From: Actinomycetes bacterium
GTDB taxonomy: Bacteria; Actinomycetota; Acidimicrobiia; Acidimicrobiales; SZUA-35
Length of the DNA: 30,460 nucleotides
NCBI GenBank assembly: GCA_024227975.1
Contig: JAAETV010000086.1
Span: 1-30,460, forward strand
Direction of reading: 5' to 3'
Shown: one piece after another, positions 7,674-15,857 of the stretch
Numbering within the stretch: position 1 is the first letter of the stretch
How the letters are laid out: each line of letters begins with the position of its first letter
Made by a program: the position numbers and the translations under genes
Notes under the pieces: generated by a model
Told to the model about the DNA's origin: nothing
The model's database searches: none
The model's input: only the letters and a program-made list of their open reading frames with translations

Positions 7674-7719
7674 GCCCGACTTCCGACTGCCAGACAGAAG
7701 ACCACTCAACGAAGAGACG

Positions 7720-7995
7720 GTGTTCGACACCATCAAGACACTGAAGCAGTTCCGCGACGCCGAGGTCGAGTGGCAGAAGCTGTATGACCTGGCGCAGCCA
7801 AACCACCCGGGGGGCTCGGCCCCTGGGGATTCCACCCACGAGAGCTGGAGGGTGCCATTGAACAACACCTGGGCTGACTCAGATCGTGATGGTCGTCAGG
7901 TCGCGTGCCACTGTCACCTGCCCGGTGTACCCCCCTGCTACCAGGTCGTCGGCGAAGCCCTGGCGATCAGCATCTGTCGTGACAAACGGGATTAG
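7720..7995 (+). CDS. Hypothetical short ORF, possibly a gene remnant
   Basis: A GTG at 7720 opens a 91-codon frame beginning VFDTIKTLKQFRDAEVEWQK. Its first ~35 codons have GC-rich third positions typical of coding sequence here, and the frame is open upstream back to the VOC stop region, so the coding-like stretch may have lost its true start. The last ~39 codons lie inside the convergent MBL gene and are probably read-through. I recognise no family. It is either a small real gene overlapping the MBL gene or a fragment; nothing else is visible in the 205-base gap 7674-7878. Confidence 0.25.
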   Translation: MFDTIKTLKQFRDAEVEWQKLYDLAQPNHPGGSAPGDSTHESWRVPLNNTWADSDRDGRQVACHCHLPGVPPCYQVVGEALAISICRDKRD

Positions 7996-8733
7996 GTGGG
8001 TCAAGACGAGATGGGGGATCTTGACGCGCTCGGCCATCGCGCCGAGCTCCACGGTGTCGGCGTGATACTCAGAGATCTGCTGGAGTTGGGGCGCCACTCC
8101 GAAGAAGTGCCTCATCACATTGGTCCGCATCGCCTCATGAACCACGACACTGGCGCCCCTGGATAGCTCGCCGACTTCGTCACAGACCCTCGTGTCACCG
8201 GAAATGACGACGACTCCATCAGGGGTCTCGATTCGAAAGCCAACTGAGGGGGTGACTGGCTCATGATGCACCGTGACGGCGAGAACGCTCACGTCGCCCT
8301 CGGCCCAGATCTCAGTGGGGGTGCTGGGGGCATCGAATGCACGCACCATCGGGCTAGGACGGTCGTCACGGCCGACATGTTCCATCCGAACGGTGATGTC
8401 GTCGTCCCAAGGATCGAGCATCGACTCGACATATGACAACGAAGGACCACGAGGAACCACAATGGTGAGCTGTTTGTGGTCGGCGTGATGCATCACCCAT
8501 CGTGTCATCACCAGATCGACTAGCCCCACCAGATGATCGCTGTGATGGTGGGAGACGAACACCGCCGAGAGGTCTTGAGGATCGACATCGATCTCGGTCA
8601 GTCGGCCCAGGGTGTTTCGGCCAACGTCGAACTGCATGAGCACATCGTTGTGACGGACAAGCACCCCGGGGCCGGCGACCCCGGGGGCCGGGATAGGAAC
8701 ACCCGTGCCCGTGATGGTGATGTCGGTAGTCAT
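7879..8733 (-). CDS. MBL-fold metallohydrolase (RNase Z/arylsulfatase-like)
   Basis: A 284-residue metallo-beta-lactamase-fold hydrolase. The dinuclear zinc motif H-x-H-x-D-H is at 62-67 (HHHSDH), preceded by 'LMQFDVGRNTLGRL' and 'DLSAVFV', an arrangement typical of the RNase Z/AtsA-like subgroup. Further ligands are likely the His in 'VTVHHEPVTPSVGFRIE', the Asp in 'VVISGDTRVCDE' and the His in 'LVLTHLIPF' near the C-terminus. The ATG at 8733 is supported by AGGGAG ending 4 nt upstream; the open frame back to 8943 has no family character. No signal peptide is seen. Substrate is unknown; the neighbourhood of ring-modifying and CoA enzymes suggests lactone or ester hydrolysis rather than tRNA processing, but this is inference. 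Confidence 0.85.
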   Translation of the reverse strand: MTTDITITGTGVPIPAPGVAGPGVLVRHNDVLMQFDVGRNTLGRLTEIDVDPQDLSAVFVSHHHSDHLVGLVDLVMTRWVMHHADHKQLTIVVPRGPSLSYVESMLDPWDDDITVRMEHVGRDDRPSPMVRAFDAPSTPTEIWAEGDVSVLAVTVHHEPVTPSVGFRIETPDGVVVISGDTRVCDEVGELSRGASVVVHEAMRTNVMRHFFGVAPQLQQISEYHADTVELGAMAERVKIPHLVLTHLIPFVTTDADRQGFADDLVAGGYTGQVTVARDLTTITI

Positions 8734-8982
8734 GGTGCTCCCTGGGTTCATCGAGGGCGTCGGCCGCATCACCAATCGAGGTGAGCACGTCAGCGATTTG
8801 GAAACCGATCCGTGCGGTGTCAGATGACGCATATCTATCAACGACAAGCCTGACACCCGCACCGCGCTGTCGAGTCGGTCACAACCGTGATCGGACAGCA
8901 CGATCAAGGGCGCGAGACAGCCGGTAGGCGTGGGCCGAACCATTGAGATCGTCTCTCAGCTCAAAGGTCAGTGGTACGTGTC

Positions 8983-8991
8983 TGCTATTCT
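8983..8991 (+). promoter_or_regulatory. Extended -10 promoter element TGCTATTCT
   Basis: TG-N-TATTCT is an extended -10 box about 100 bases before the GTG at 9094. It would give a leader of roughly 95 nt that includes the inverted repeat at 9008-9029. No convincing -35 hexamer is seen 17 nt upstream, which extended -10 promoters can tolerate. Confidence 0.4.
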
Positions 8992-9007
8992 GCCCCGACC
9001 GGCTGAG

Positions 9008-9029
9008 CTTGTTGACTGCTGTCAGCAAG
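9008..9029 (+). promoter_or_regulatory. Imperfect inverted repeat in the CoA-transferase leader
   Basis: CTTGTTGAC and GTCAGCAAG form a 9-bp inverted repeat with one mismatch (a G-U pair in RNA) around the 4-base loop TGCT. It lies just downstream of the predicted transcript start, where it could be a repressor operator or an RNA hairpin. Confidence 0.35.
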
Positions 9030-9093
9030 GTGTCGTCAGCGGCGGCTTGTCCTCCTACGACTAGCCCGACCGGACAATGAAGAGGGGTACGGC

Positions 9094-11445
9094 GTGGAGG
9101 ACCGCCAAGGGCTAGAGGGCGTTCGGCTCATCGAGGTAGCCGGTGGTGTCGGGGTGGCCTGGGCCAGCAAACTCTTTGCCGACCTGGGTGCAGATGTCAT
9201 CCGGCTGGAGGACGATGGCGACCGTGTGCGGAATCGTCCACACGAGATCCACCGCTGGCTGAACACCAGCAAACGATCGATGCGCCGCCCATTTGCCGCT
9301 TCCACCGATCTCGTGGCCGAGGCTGACATCGTCCTCCACGACTGTCCTCCTGCCAAGGCCCTGGGCCAAGGTCTCCGATACGACGACCTGGCGGCGCTCT
9401 CGTCGAGTTTGGTCGTTGGGTCGATAACCCCGTTCGGGATGACGGGTCCCTACGCCGACTATGCGGCTGAGGAGCTCACACTGATCCATGGTTCGAGCTG
9501 GGGGTTCATCTCGCCCAGTGCCGCCCAGGATGTCAAGCTCCCGCCGCTGAAGGCGCCCGGTCACCACGCCATCCTGAATGTCGCCACGGTCGCAGCCACA
9601 GCTGTGCTGGCCGCATTCGATCGGGCCGAAAGGACCGGCCAGGGAGAGCATGTTGACTTCTCCATGTTCGCCGCCGCGACGAAGATGACCGAAGGAGCTC
9701 CAGCTGGGGCGTCGTACCTCGGGTCCGACGCGTCGCGCCTCGGGGACAAGGCGGTAGCTCCGTGGGGTATCTTTCGTTGCTCAGATGGCCTCGTGCAGGT
9801 CATCTGCCCAGAACAAGCCCAGTGGGAGGCCCTGGTCAGGGTGATGGGGGATCCCGAGTGGGCGCATATGGAAGTCTTCGGCGACAACGGAGCACGGCGG
9901 GAGAACTCCGACCTGTTGCATCTCTACCTGTCGGACTGGGTAGCCAACCAAACGGTCACCGACTTCTACCGCTCAGGTCAGGTTGCTGGTGTGTGCGTGA
10001 CACCAGTCAACACCATGGCTGACCTCGATCACGATCCACAGATGGAGCAGCGCAACTTCTTCGTGGATTCTCCGGACGGGCTACGACTGCCGGGCCCTGG
10101 CTTCCGGCTGGATCAGGATTGGTGGAGGCTGAGGCGAGCGGCACCCTCACCGGGTGAGCACGATGGTCAAGGCTGGATCCCTCGCCCCGCCTCAGCCGAC
10201 GATTCGATAGAGGGCGCCCCGACTGATCGGCCGCTCGAGGGGATCCGGGTCTGTGACTTCACCTGGATATGGGCGGGCCCTCTCTGTACTCAGTACCTGG
10301 CCCACCTTGGCGCCGACGTGATTAGGCTCGAGTCGCCCGAGTACCCCTGCCTGTTTCGTCGCCTTCCCTTCAATCCGCCAGATCTTCCGCTCACATCCGA
10401 CACTTCAGGTCTCTTCCACGGATACAACTCCGACAAGCGCAGTGTCAGCATCGACCTCGCCAGCGAGAAGGGGCGCGAGGTTGTGCGGCGACTCATCGCG
10501 GCCAGCGACGTGGTCATCGACAACTTCGCAGCAGGAACCATGTCGCGCCTGGGTTTCAGCGCCGAGGAGCTGGGTACGATCAACCCCGATCTAGTCGTTG
10601 CGTCGATCTCCGGATATGGCCAGACCGGTCCCTCCACCGACTACATGGCCTACGGCCCGGCGGGTGGAGCAGCTTCGGGTCTCTACTCGGCCAACGGCTA
10701 TGAGAACGGCCCACCCCTGGAAACCGGCATCGCGATAGGTGACCCTGGTTCGGGCTTGGCCGCAGCGTGGGCGGTGGTGGCAGCTCTGACAGCCCGTCGT
10801 CGAACTGGTGTTGCGGCCCGCATCGATGTCGCGATGGTCGAGGCCGTTGCCTCGACGTTGGGGGAGCTGTGGATGGCCTACCAAGCCAACGGCGTGTCCC
10901 CGGGACCTGCGGCCAACCATGATCCTGTGTGGGCTCCCCACAACTGTTATCCCGCAGCTGGTGTGGACCGGTGGGTGACCATTGCCTGTCCCGATGAGTA
11001 CTCCTGGGCACGGCTGTGCGAGGTAGTCGATCCCGCCCTTGGAATGGACTCTCGCTTCGGAACCATCGAGGCCCGCAAAGCAAATGAGGAAGCGCTTGAC
11101 GAGGCAATCTCTGATTGGACCACTGGACTCGATCGTTGGGAAGCGTGCCGTGTCCTCCAGGCAGTGGGTGTGGCCGCGTTCCCGTCGCTCTCGCCGATCG
11201 ACCTCTGGAGCGGTGACCCCCAGCTGAAGGTTCTCGGGATGCTCGAGCGTCCAGATCACCCCGCGGTGGGACGCCGGGTGGTGCAAGGTATCCCCTGGCG
11301 ACTCACGAACGGAGCGAACGGACTGCGCCGGCCTGCGCCCTTGCTAGGTCAGCACACCAGTGAAGTACTGATCGACCTCCTGGGGTACCCAGCGGACCAA
11401 GCCACGTTGCTGGCCGCCGACACCACCGACACCACCGATCGATAG
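9094..11445 (+). CDS. Tandem two-domain CaiB/BaiF (family III) CoA-transferase
   Basis: A 783-residue protein with two complete family III CoA-transferase domains. Domain 1 (about 7-345) starts 'LEGVRLIEVAGGVGVAWASKLFADLGADVIRLE' and has catalytic Asp188 in 'GEHVDFSMF'. Domain 2 (about 380-765) starts 'LEGIRVCDFTWIWAGPLCTQYLAHLGADVIRLE', carries 'NSDKRSVSIDL' and 'SGYGQTGPS', and has catalytic Asp578 in 'ARIDVAMVEA'. Family members move CoA between carboxylic acids through an aspartyl-CoA thioester; single-domain enzymes are about 400 residues and work as interlocked dimers, so the fusion probably folds as an internal dimer. Domain 1 is shorter between the KRS motif and the GFG-type loop. The GTG at 9094 has an AGAGGGG-like site upstream. 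The acid substrate is unknown; two-domain members are known in actinobacteria. Confidence 0.9.
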   Translation: MEDRQGLEGVRLIEVAGGVGVAWASKLFADLGADVIRLEDDGDRVRNRPHEIHRWLNTSKRSMRRPFAASTDLVAEADIVLHDCPPAKALGQGLRYDDLAALSSSLVVGSITPFGMTGPYADYAAEELTLIHGSSWGFISPSAAQDVKLPPLKAPGHHAILNVATVAATAVLAAFDRAERTGQGEHVDFSMFAAATKMTEGAPAGASYLGSDASRLGDKAVAPWGIFRCSDGLVQVICPEQAQWEALVRVMGDPEWAHMEVFGDNGARRENSDLLHLYLSDWVANQTVTDFYRSGQVAGVCVTPVNTMADLDHDPQMEQRNFFVDSPDGLRLPGPGFRLDQDWWRLRRAAPSPGEHDGQGWIPRPASADDSIEGAPTDRPLEGIRVCDFTWIWAGPLCTQYLAHLGADVIRLESPEYPCLFRRLPFNPPDLPLTSDTSGLFHGYNSDKRSVSIDLASEKGREVVRRLIAASDVVIDNFAAGTMSRLGFSAEELGTINPDLVVASISGYGQTGPSTDYMAYGPAGGAASGLYSANGYENGPPLETGIAIGDPGSGLAAAWAVVAALTARRRTGVAARIDVAMVEAVASTLGELWMAYQANGVSPGPAANHDPVWAPHNCYPAAGVDRWVTIACPDEYSWARLCEVVDPALGMDSRFGTIEARKANEEALDEAISDWTTGLDRWEACRVLQAVGVAAFPSLSPIDLWSGDPQLKVLGMLERPDHPAVGRRVVQGIPWRLTNGANGLRRPAPLLGQHTSEVLIDLLGYPADQATLLAADTTDTTDR

Positions 11446-11492
11446 ACGCAGCGAAACCATCGCCCCCTAGAGGAGGACAAACTGGATCGAGC

Positions 11493-11747
11493 TCACGGCT
11501 CGAATGACCCGAATGGCTCCAAGATCGGCTGATCGTCGAAACGCTGCCGCTCGGCGCCGAGCCACTTCTCATCGTCGCCCAACTTGGGGGGCATCATTGC
11601 CCCAACGATCCAGAGAACCGGGAAAACGAAGCCAATCACGAACAGCACCACACGACCCTTGAACAGTGTCGTCAGTCCGAGGATCACCAACATCGTCACA
11701 TACGTCACGATCAAGGTTGCAACCAGGGCCGACTCGATGAGGCTCAA
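11493..11747 (-). CDS. Small two-TM membrane protein
   Basis: An 84-residue protein with two hydrophobic segments, about 6-27 (LVATLIVTYVTMLVILGLTTLF) and 32-52 (VVLFVIGFVFPVLWIVGAMM), followed by a charged 30-residue tail rich in Asp, Glu and Pro. The start is a TTG at 11747: AGGAG lies 8 nt upstream, and the nearby ATG at 11752 is in a frame that stops two codons later. It resembles the small two-helix proteins common in actinobacteria, without assigned function. It converges on the tandem CoA-transferase gene; the 47-base gap between them includes a short CGAGC/GCTCG stem (11488-11502) that overlaps its stop. Confidence 0.65.
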   Translation of the reverse strand: MSLIESALVATLIVTYVTMLVILGLTTLFKGRVVLFVIGFVFPVLWIVGAMMPPKLGDDEKWLGAERQRFDDQPILEPFGSFEP

Positions 11748-11901
11748 GGCATTCTCCTGCTAACTGCGCCTCTTTGAACGATGTCATGATGACCGAGCTG
11801 CGTCATCGCCCGTCTGGTGTGATTCTTGAATCAGCAACAGCTTGGTGCGCCCAATGAGGTTGCTGCGCTTGCTGGAGTCGTTCGATCCGCAGGGGCCGCA
11901 G

Positions 11902-12846
11902 TCAGCTGGTGGCCCGATGCAGGTCGTCGAGGGTCAGAGCAATGCCGAAGCCGGGCTCAGCGGTCGGGGTCAACTGGCCGTCGACCGGCAGGGCCATGCC
12001 CGGGGTGAAACGGTGGGAGCCGAAGGTCCCGGGCGGCGCCTCGGGACCGAGGTACAGCTCAGCCCATTCGTTGCCAGGCAGCCGGTAGGCCAGGTGCTGG
12101 CTGAAAGCGTCATTGGCTCCACAGTGGACGGCCAGGCGGGTCCCGGCGGTCGCCGCTGCAGCCGCGATCCGGATGGTCGGGGTCGCCCCGCCGACCCACA
12201 GCACATCGGGCTGGACCACGTCGACCCAGCCCTCCTCGACGGCTCGGTCGAACGGTCGGTCGGTGTACCACCGTTCACCGGCGGCCAGTACGGCGCCGGT
12301 GAGAGCGGCCCGGACCCGAGGGTACCCGGGCCAGTCCTCCGGGTAGAGGTAGTCCTCAAGCCACCCGAGGTCGAACGGGTCCAGAGCCCGACCGAGCTCA
12401 ATGGCCCGGTCGGCGTCGTTGACAGCCCAGCAGTCGAGCATCAGGGGGGCGTCGGCGCCGATCTGGTTGCGGGTCGAGCCGACGAGGTCCTCCACCTCTG
12501 CCACCGCGAGCTCGAGATCGGGCCCCCACGGACACAGGAGTTTGAACGCCTCGAACCCGAGCTCGCGATACCCGTCGACGTCGAAGCCAGTGGCGTAGCA
12601 AGGAACCGGTGGACGATCCGAGCGGCCGCCGATCAGTGACCAGACAGCGTCGGACCACGGAGGCGCGAAGCGGGCCCCTTGCCCTTGGTGGCCGGCCCGC
12701 TCGGCCAGTGGATTCATGAAGTCGGCGAGCACCCCCGCCGGACCTCCGGCCGATGAGCCCCCAGGCAACGATGAGGTGGCGCCAGAGGCCCGGCCCAGGA
12801 CGGTCGGGTCGGTAACCGTCGCCGCCTCGACTGTCGCAATCCTCAT
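11902..12846 (-). CDS. Enolase-superfamily protein, rhamnonate dehydratase-like, shortened N-terminus
   Basis: A 314-residue member of the mandelate racemase/muconate lactonising group closest, by eye, to L-rhamnonate dehydratase (RhmD). From residue 80 on it tracks RhmD well: 'VPCYATG', Lys102 in FKLL, metal ligands Asp138 (MLDCW), Glu164 (WLEDYL) and Glu191 (AAGERW), then Asp214 in 'QPDVLWVGG' and catalytic His241 in 'LAVHCG'. Two departures stand out. Only ~74 residues precede the barrel where RhmD has ~150, so most of the substrate-capping domain is missing, and the GEH of RhmD reads GER. Family members abstract an alpha proton and eliminate water from acid sugars. An internal deletion may have inactivated the gene; alternatively it is a divergent short form. 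Substrate is not predictable. Confidence 0.75.
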   Translation of the reverse strand: MRIATVEAATVTDPTVLGRASGATSSLPGGSSAGGPAGVLADFMNPLAERAGHQGQGARFAPPWSDAVWSLIGGRSDRPPVPCYATGFDVDGYRELGFEAFKLLCPWGPDLELAVAEVEDLVGSTRNQIGADAPLMLDCWAVNDADRAIELGRALDPFDLGWLEDYLYPEDWPGYPRVRAALTGAVLAAGERWYTDRPFDRAVEEGWVDVVQPDVLWVGGATPTIRIAAAAATAGTRLAVHCGANDAFSQHLAYRLPGNEWAELYLGPEAPPGTFGSHRFTPGMALPVDGQLTPTAEPGFGIALTLDDLHRATS

Positions 12847-12962
12847 CGAGCCAACTTGGCGATCTTCGGATCACGACACCTGGACAGACCACCGGCACCG
12901 TCGAATGGGCTGAGTGCCCCCTAGTGGGGTTTGGGGGGAACCCAGCACAGACGGATGACGCG

Positions 12963-12968
12963 TATTCT
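12963..12968 (+). promoter_or_regulatory. -10-like box TATTCT before the acyltransferase gene
   Basis: TATTCT lies 15 nt before the ATG at 12984, implying a leader of about 8 nt. No ribosome site is visible in the short spacer. No -35 hexamer was recognised. Confidence 0.3.
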
Positions 12969-12983
12969 GGCTCAATTGGGGCC

Positions 12984-14345
12984 ATGAACACCCAGCTCAC
13001 GTCCCCCGCGGCTACCAGCCTCACCGATCTGGCCGCCGCAGCCAAGAGTGACCGCAATCGTGCGGTCGACGCCTACCGAGCGGTGGCCATGGGGGCGGTT
13101 GCGGCCGGACACTGGATGGCCATCGCCATCGGTCGAGACGATGAAGGGGGGCTCATCACCGGCAACGCCTTGACGTTTCAGCCCTCTTTGGGATGGGTCA
13201 CCTGGCTGTTCCAGGTGATGCCCCTGTTCTTCGTCGTCGGTGGATTTTCGAGTGCCATGTCGCTCGACGCCTCGGCGGCACGGAATGGACGAGATCAGGA
13301 CTGGGTGGTGGCCAGATTGCGCCGTATGGTCAGCCCGGCCATGGTTCTGGCTGCCACCTGGCTTGGTCTGTTGGTCTTCGGCACCATGTTCGACGCCGTG
13401 GCCGGCACCGGGCTCACCCCCCTCCTGGCCGCCGGTGCCATCGGAGCAGCCATCCCCCTCTGGTTCCTGGCCAACTACACGATCGACACCGCCATCGCCC
13501 CCTACCTACTCCCCCTCTTCCGCCGCTTGCCCGTCCTGGTTGCCGGTGCCGGCTTGGCCGCCTTCGCCGCTCTGGAGGCGATCCGACTCGCCGACCTGTC
13601 CGGATTGCTGCACTACCTTCCCTACACCAACTGGGTGCTCGGTTGGCTCCTGTTCCAGGTGATGGGTTTCGCCTGGCGCGACGGGCTTCTACCCACGGGC
13701 CGCCAACTAGCCGCTATCGCCGTCGGCCTGTGGGCCCTGGCTATTGGCGCGGTGGCGCTCGGCCCCTGGCCGATGGCCATGGTCCACTTCCCCGGTGTCG
13801 TCGATTCGCCGACCCATCCCCCCTCGCTGGCTCTGATGCTCTTCGGTGCTGCCTACTCCGCAACCGCGCTGGCCTTCGCCCCAGCCGTCTCCTCCATCCT
13901 CGCTCGTCGCCAGCGGGCCTGGGCCGCCGTCGTCGGGGCCAACTCGATGGCGATGTCGGTCTACCTCTGGCACCTATCGGCGGCCGCCATTGCGGGGGCG
14001 TTGTTCTACGGTCTTGGCTGGCTGCCGACAGCCGAGGTCGGGACCGGCCTGTGGTGGCTTCAGAAGCTGCCGCTCATGACAGCATCGCTGGCGATACTGG
14101 CCGCCATCGTGTCCGTCGTCGCTCGGTTCGAGCGCAACGCCCTCCTCGCCGACCGCACCCCCTGGCACGGTGGCCCGGCTTCTATGTTCGCCACCGCCAT
14201 CACCCTGTCGGTTGGTCTCAAGTTGTGGGCCAACCCCAATATCGCCTTCGTCGTGGCCGGCATGGTGATCGTGTCGGTGTTGTGGCTCACGACCCTCACC
14301 GATGGATCCAAGCTCTCGGTCCGCACTGGGGCCAGGCACATCTAG
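12984..14345 (+). CDS. Acyltransferase-3 family multi-TM membrane protein
   Basis: A 453-residue integral membrane protein of the Acyl_transf_3 type. These enzymes transfer acetyl or other acyl groups to carbohydrates or other extracytoplasmic acceptors. The first helix has the family pattern R-x(10)-H as Arg32 and His43 in 'RAVAMGAVAAGHW', followed by 'MPLFFVVGGFSSAMSL' and an Arg-rich loop ('ARLRRMVSPAMVL') typical of the family. About ten hydrophobic helices follow, including 'SMAMSVYLWHLSA' with the late His of the family. The ATG at 12984 is chosen over the frame's earlier start at 12924 because it begins a normal hydrophilic N-terminus and follows a -10-like box. It is divergent from the enolase-like gene. 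Acceptor and acyl donor are unknown. Confidence 0.8.
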   Translation: MNTQLTSPAATSLTDLAAAAKSDRNRAVDAYRAVAMGAVAAGHWMAIAIGRDDEGGLITGNALTFQPSLGWVTWLFQVMPLFFVVGGFSSAMSLDASAARNGRDQDWVVARLRRMVSPAMVLAATWLGLLVFGTMFDAVAGTGLTPLLAAGAIGAAIPLWFLANYTIDTAIAPYLLPLFRRLPVLVAGAGLAAFAALEAIRLADLSGLLHYLPYTNWVLGWLLFQVMGFAWRDGLLPTGRQLAAIAVGLWALAIGAVALGPWPMAMVHFPGVVDSPTHPPSLALMLFGAAYSATALAFAPAVSSILARRQRAWAAVVGANSMAMSVYLWHLSAAAIAGALFYGLGWLPTAEVGTGLWWLQKLPLMTASLAILAAIVSVVARFERNALLADRTPWHGGPASMFATAITLSVGLKLWANPNIAFVVAGMVIVSVLWLTTLTDGSKLSVRTGARHI

Positions 14346-14800
14346 GTGCCAGGGGTCCGGTCAGCGCTTGTTGAACGAGGCATCGTAGCGCTCAGCAGCT
14401 TCAACCATCAGGTCGTCGCGTCGTTGGGTGGCCACATTGCCGAAGCCCGTGTTGGCGTTGCCTCCGCACAGCGTCGTGCCGTGTTTGATCGTACGGGCGA
14501 TCGCATGACCCTTGTGGCGGCCTGGTTGGGGGCCGGTATCTGCTCGGAACGCTCGGACGAATCCCCGAACGTTGCTCCATACGATCTTCACTGGCATCTC
14601 GCTCCCGTGTCCGAAGTGACTTGCCAGCCCAACGTCGATGCCGTCGGCGGAGTTCCCGGCGGACATTCGATTCGCGATACCGGGCCCGTCGATGGTGCTG
14701 GCACCGGGCGGCCGGTGAGTGTTCTGAGGCCCTTTGACCCTGGATGCTGCTTCAGGTTCGGTGGGAGGCTGTGGTTGACGTCGAATCCAGAGGAGTCGCC
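14346..14800. other. 455-base region without a confident gene
   Basis: Between the acyltransferase stop and the MDR oxidoreductase start I recognise no conserved gene. Open frames exist on both strands; the most coding-like is on the minus strand (14361-14666, listed separately). No terminator hairpin or clear promoter was found. Confidence 0.5.
14361..14666 (-). CDS. Hypothetical protein of 101 residues (uncertain)
   Basis: A minus-strand frame from ATG 14666 ends 'DDLMVEAAERYDASFNKR'. By hand about 70 percent of its codons end in G or C, similar to genuine genes here, whereas the overlapping plus-strand frame is nearer 50 percent. The frame is open upstream to 14831, but that would overlap the well-supported start of the oxidoreductase, and no ribosome site precedes 14666. 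I recognise no family; it might be the 3' remnant of a larger gene. Confidence 0.3.
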   Translation of the reverse strand: MSAGNSADGIDVGLASHFGHGSEMPVKIVWSNVRGFVRAFRADTGPQPGRHKGHAIARTIKHGTTLCGGNANTGFGNVATQRRDDLMVEAAERYDASFNKR

Positions 14801-15808
14801 GTGACCGAAACCCCAGTTCCCAGCCAGGCAACCACGATGAAGGCGATCGTCCGAGACAAGTACGGCCCGGCGGACGTTCTCCAGTTCAGGGACATAGCCC
14901 GCCCGACTCCGACCGATGACCAACTGCTCGTACGAGTGCGCGCTGCTTCGGTCGGGGCTTGGGACTGGCACGACCTGCGCGGTGACCCCTATTTCATGCG
15001 CGTGGCTGGCATGGGAGCTCGCAAGCCGAAGCGACCGGTCCTGGGTCTGGACATGGCCGGCGAGGTAGTCGCGGTAGGAGACGACGTGACCCGCTTCCAA
15101 CCCGGCGACTCCGTGTACGGCGAGTGCGGAGAGACTTTCGCCGAGTACACCCTGGCCGAAGAGGACGACCTCGCCCCTGCCCCATCTTCGTTGAGTTTCA
15201 CCGAGGCGGCCGCTGTCCCTATCGCCGGGGCGACCGCGCTTCTCGGCCTTCGAGACCGTGCGTTGGTACAACCTGGTGAGAAGGTCTTGATCGTCGGTGC
15301 CGCCGGTGGTGTCGGTACCTTTGCCGTCCAGATCGCCAAGTCGATGGGTGCAGAGGTGACCGGAGTCTGCAGCACCGGATCGACCGAGCTCGTTCGATCA
15401 CTCGGGGCCGATCACGTGATCGACTACACAGCCGAGGACTTCACCAACCGGGGCGAACGGTACGACGTGGTCTTCCAGATCGCCGGCAGCGCTTCGGCTT
15501 GGGCCTGCCGTCGAGCACTCGAGCCGAAGGGCCGCTTGGTGCTGTGTAGCGGAGATGGTGGCGGGCGAGTGTTCGGACCGATCGTCCGGATCGCGGCGGC
15601 GATGATTCTCTCTCCCTTTGTCAGCCAGAAGATCCAGATGTATGTAGCGAAGGCAGGCACGGCAAACCTCGAGGCACTCACCGAGATGATCGAACGAGGC
15701 GACGTCGCACCGATCATCGACACGACCTACCCGCTCAGCGAAGCCACCGAGGCGGTTCGGCGCTTCGGGCACGGACACGGTCCCGGCAAGATCGTACTCA
15801 CCATCTGA
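14801..15808 (+). CDS. Zinc-independent MDR-family oxidoreductase (quinone oxidoreductase-like)
   Basis: A 335-residue medium-chain dehydrogenase/reductase. The GroES-like N-terminal domain contains 'LLVRVRAASVGAWDWHDLRGDPYF' and 'PVLGLDMAGEVVAVGDDVTRFQPGD'. The Rossmann domain has the nucleotide-binding A-A-G-G-V-G at 167-172 and 'GADHVIDYTAEDF'. The structural-zinc cysteine cluster and catalytic zinc ligands of alcohol dehydrogenases are missing, placing it with NADPH quinone oxidoreductases or enoyl reductases. The GTG at 14801 is preferred because AGAGGAG (14789-14795) sits 5 nt upstream; the ATG at 14837 would remove 12 residues. It converges with the SDR gene 49 bases downstream, with no obvious terminator between. 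The substrate is unknown. Confidence 0.85.
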   Translation: MTETPVPSQATTMKAIVRDKYGPADVLQFRDIARPTPTDDQLLVRVRAASVGAWDWHDLRGDPYFMRVAGMGARKPKRPVLGLDMAGEVVAVGDDVTRFQPGDSVYGECGETFAEYTLAEEDDLAPAPSSLSFTEAAAVPIAGATALLGLRDRALVQPGEKVLIVGAAGGVGTFAVQIAKSMGAEVTGVCSTGSTELVRSLGADHVIDYTAEDFTNRGERYDVVFQIAGSASAWACRRALEPKGRLVLCSGDGGGRVFGPIVRIAAAMILSPFVSQKIQMYVAKAGTANLEALTEMIERGDVAPIIDTTYPLSEATEAVRRFGHGHGPGKIVLTI

Positions 15809-15857
15809 GCGACCACATCACGATGCAACGGTGTAGGTCCTCTCGCCTTCTCGGTTA

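Larger units (their letters stand above)
8734..9093. other. 360-base divergent intergenic region
   Basis: This gap separates the minus-strand MBL gene from the plus-strand tandem CoA-transferase gene. It holds the extended -10 box at 8983-8991 and the inverted repeat at 9008-9029, listed separately. On the minus strand, 8735-8870 has a short coding-like stretch (IGFQIADVLTSIGDAADALDEP) without a start or recognised family, which may be a gene scrap. Confidence 0.5.

Noticed and set aside
8735..8870. Minus-strand stretch 'IGFQIADVLTSIGDAADALDEP' before the MBL gene
   Set aside because: It has no start, its third-position GC is only near 57 percent and no family is recognised; kept only as a note on the gap.
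11842..12639. 265-codon plus-strand frame opposite the enolase-like gene
   Set aside because: The minus strand carries the metal ligands and family motifs; the plus frame is compositional.
13193..14374. 393-codon plus-strand frame within the acyltransferase gene
   Set aside because: Arg/Pro-rich shadow frame; the membrane-protein frame has clear helices and motifs.
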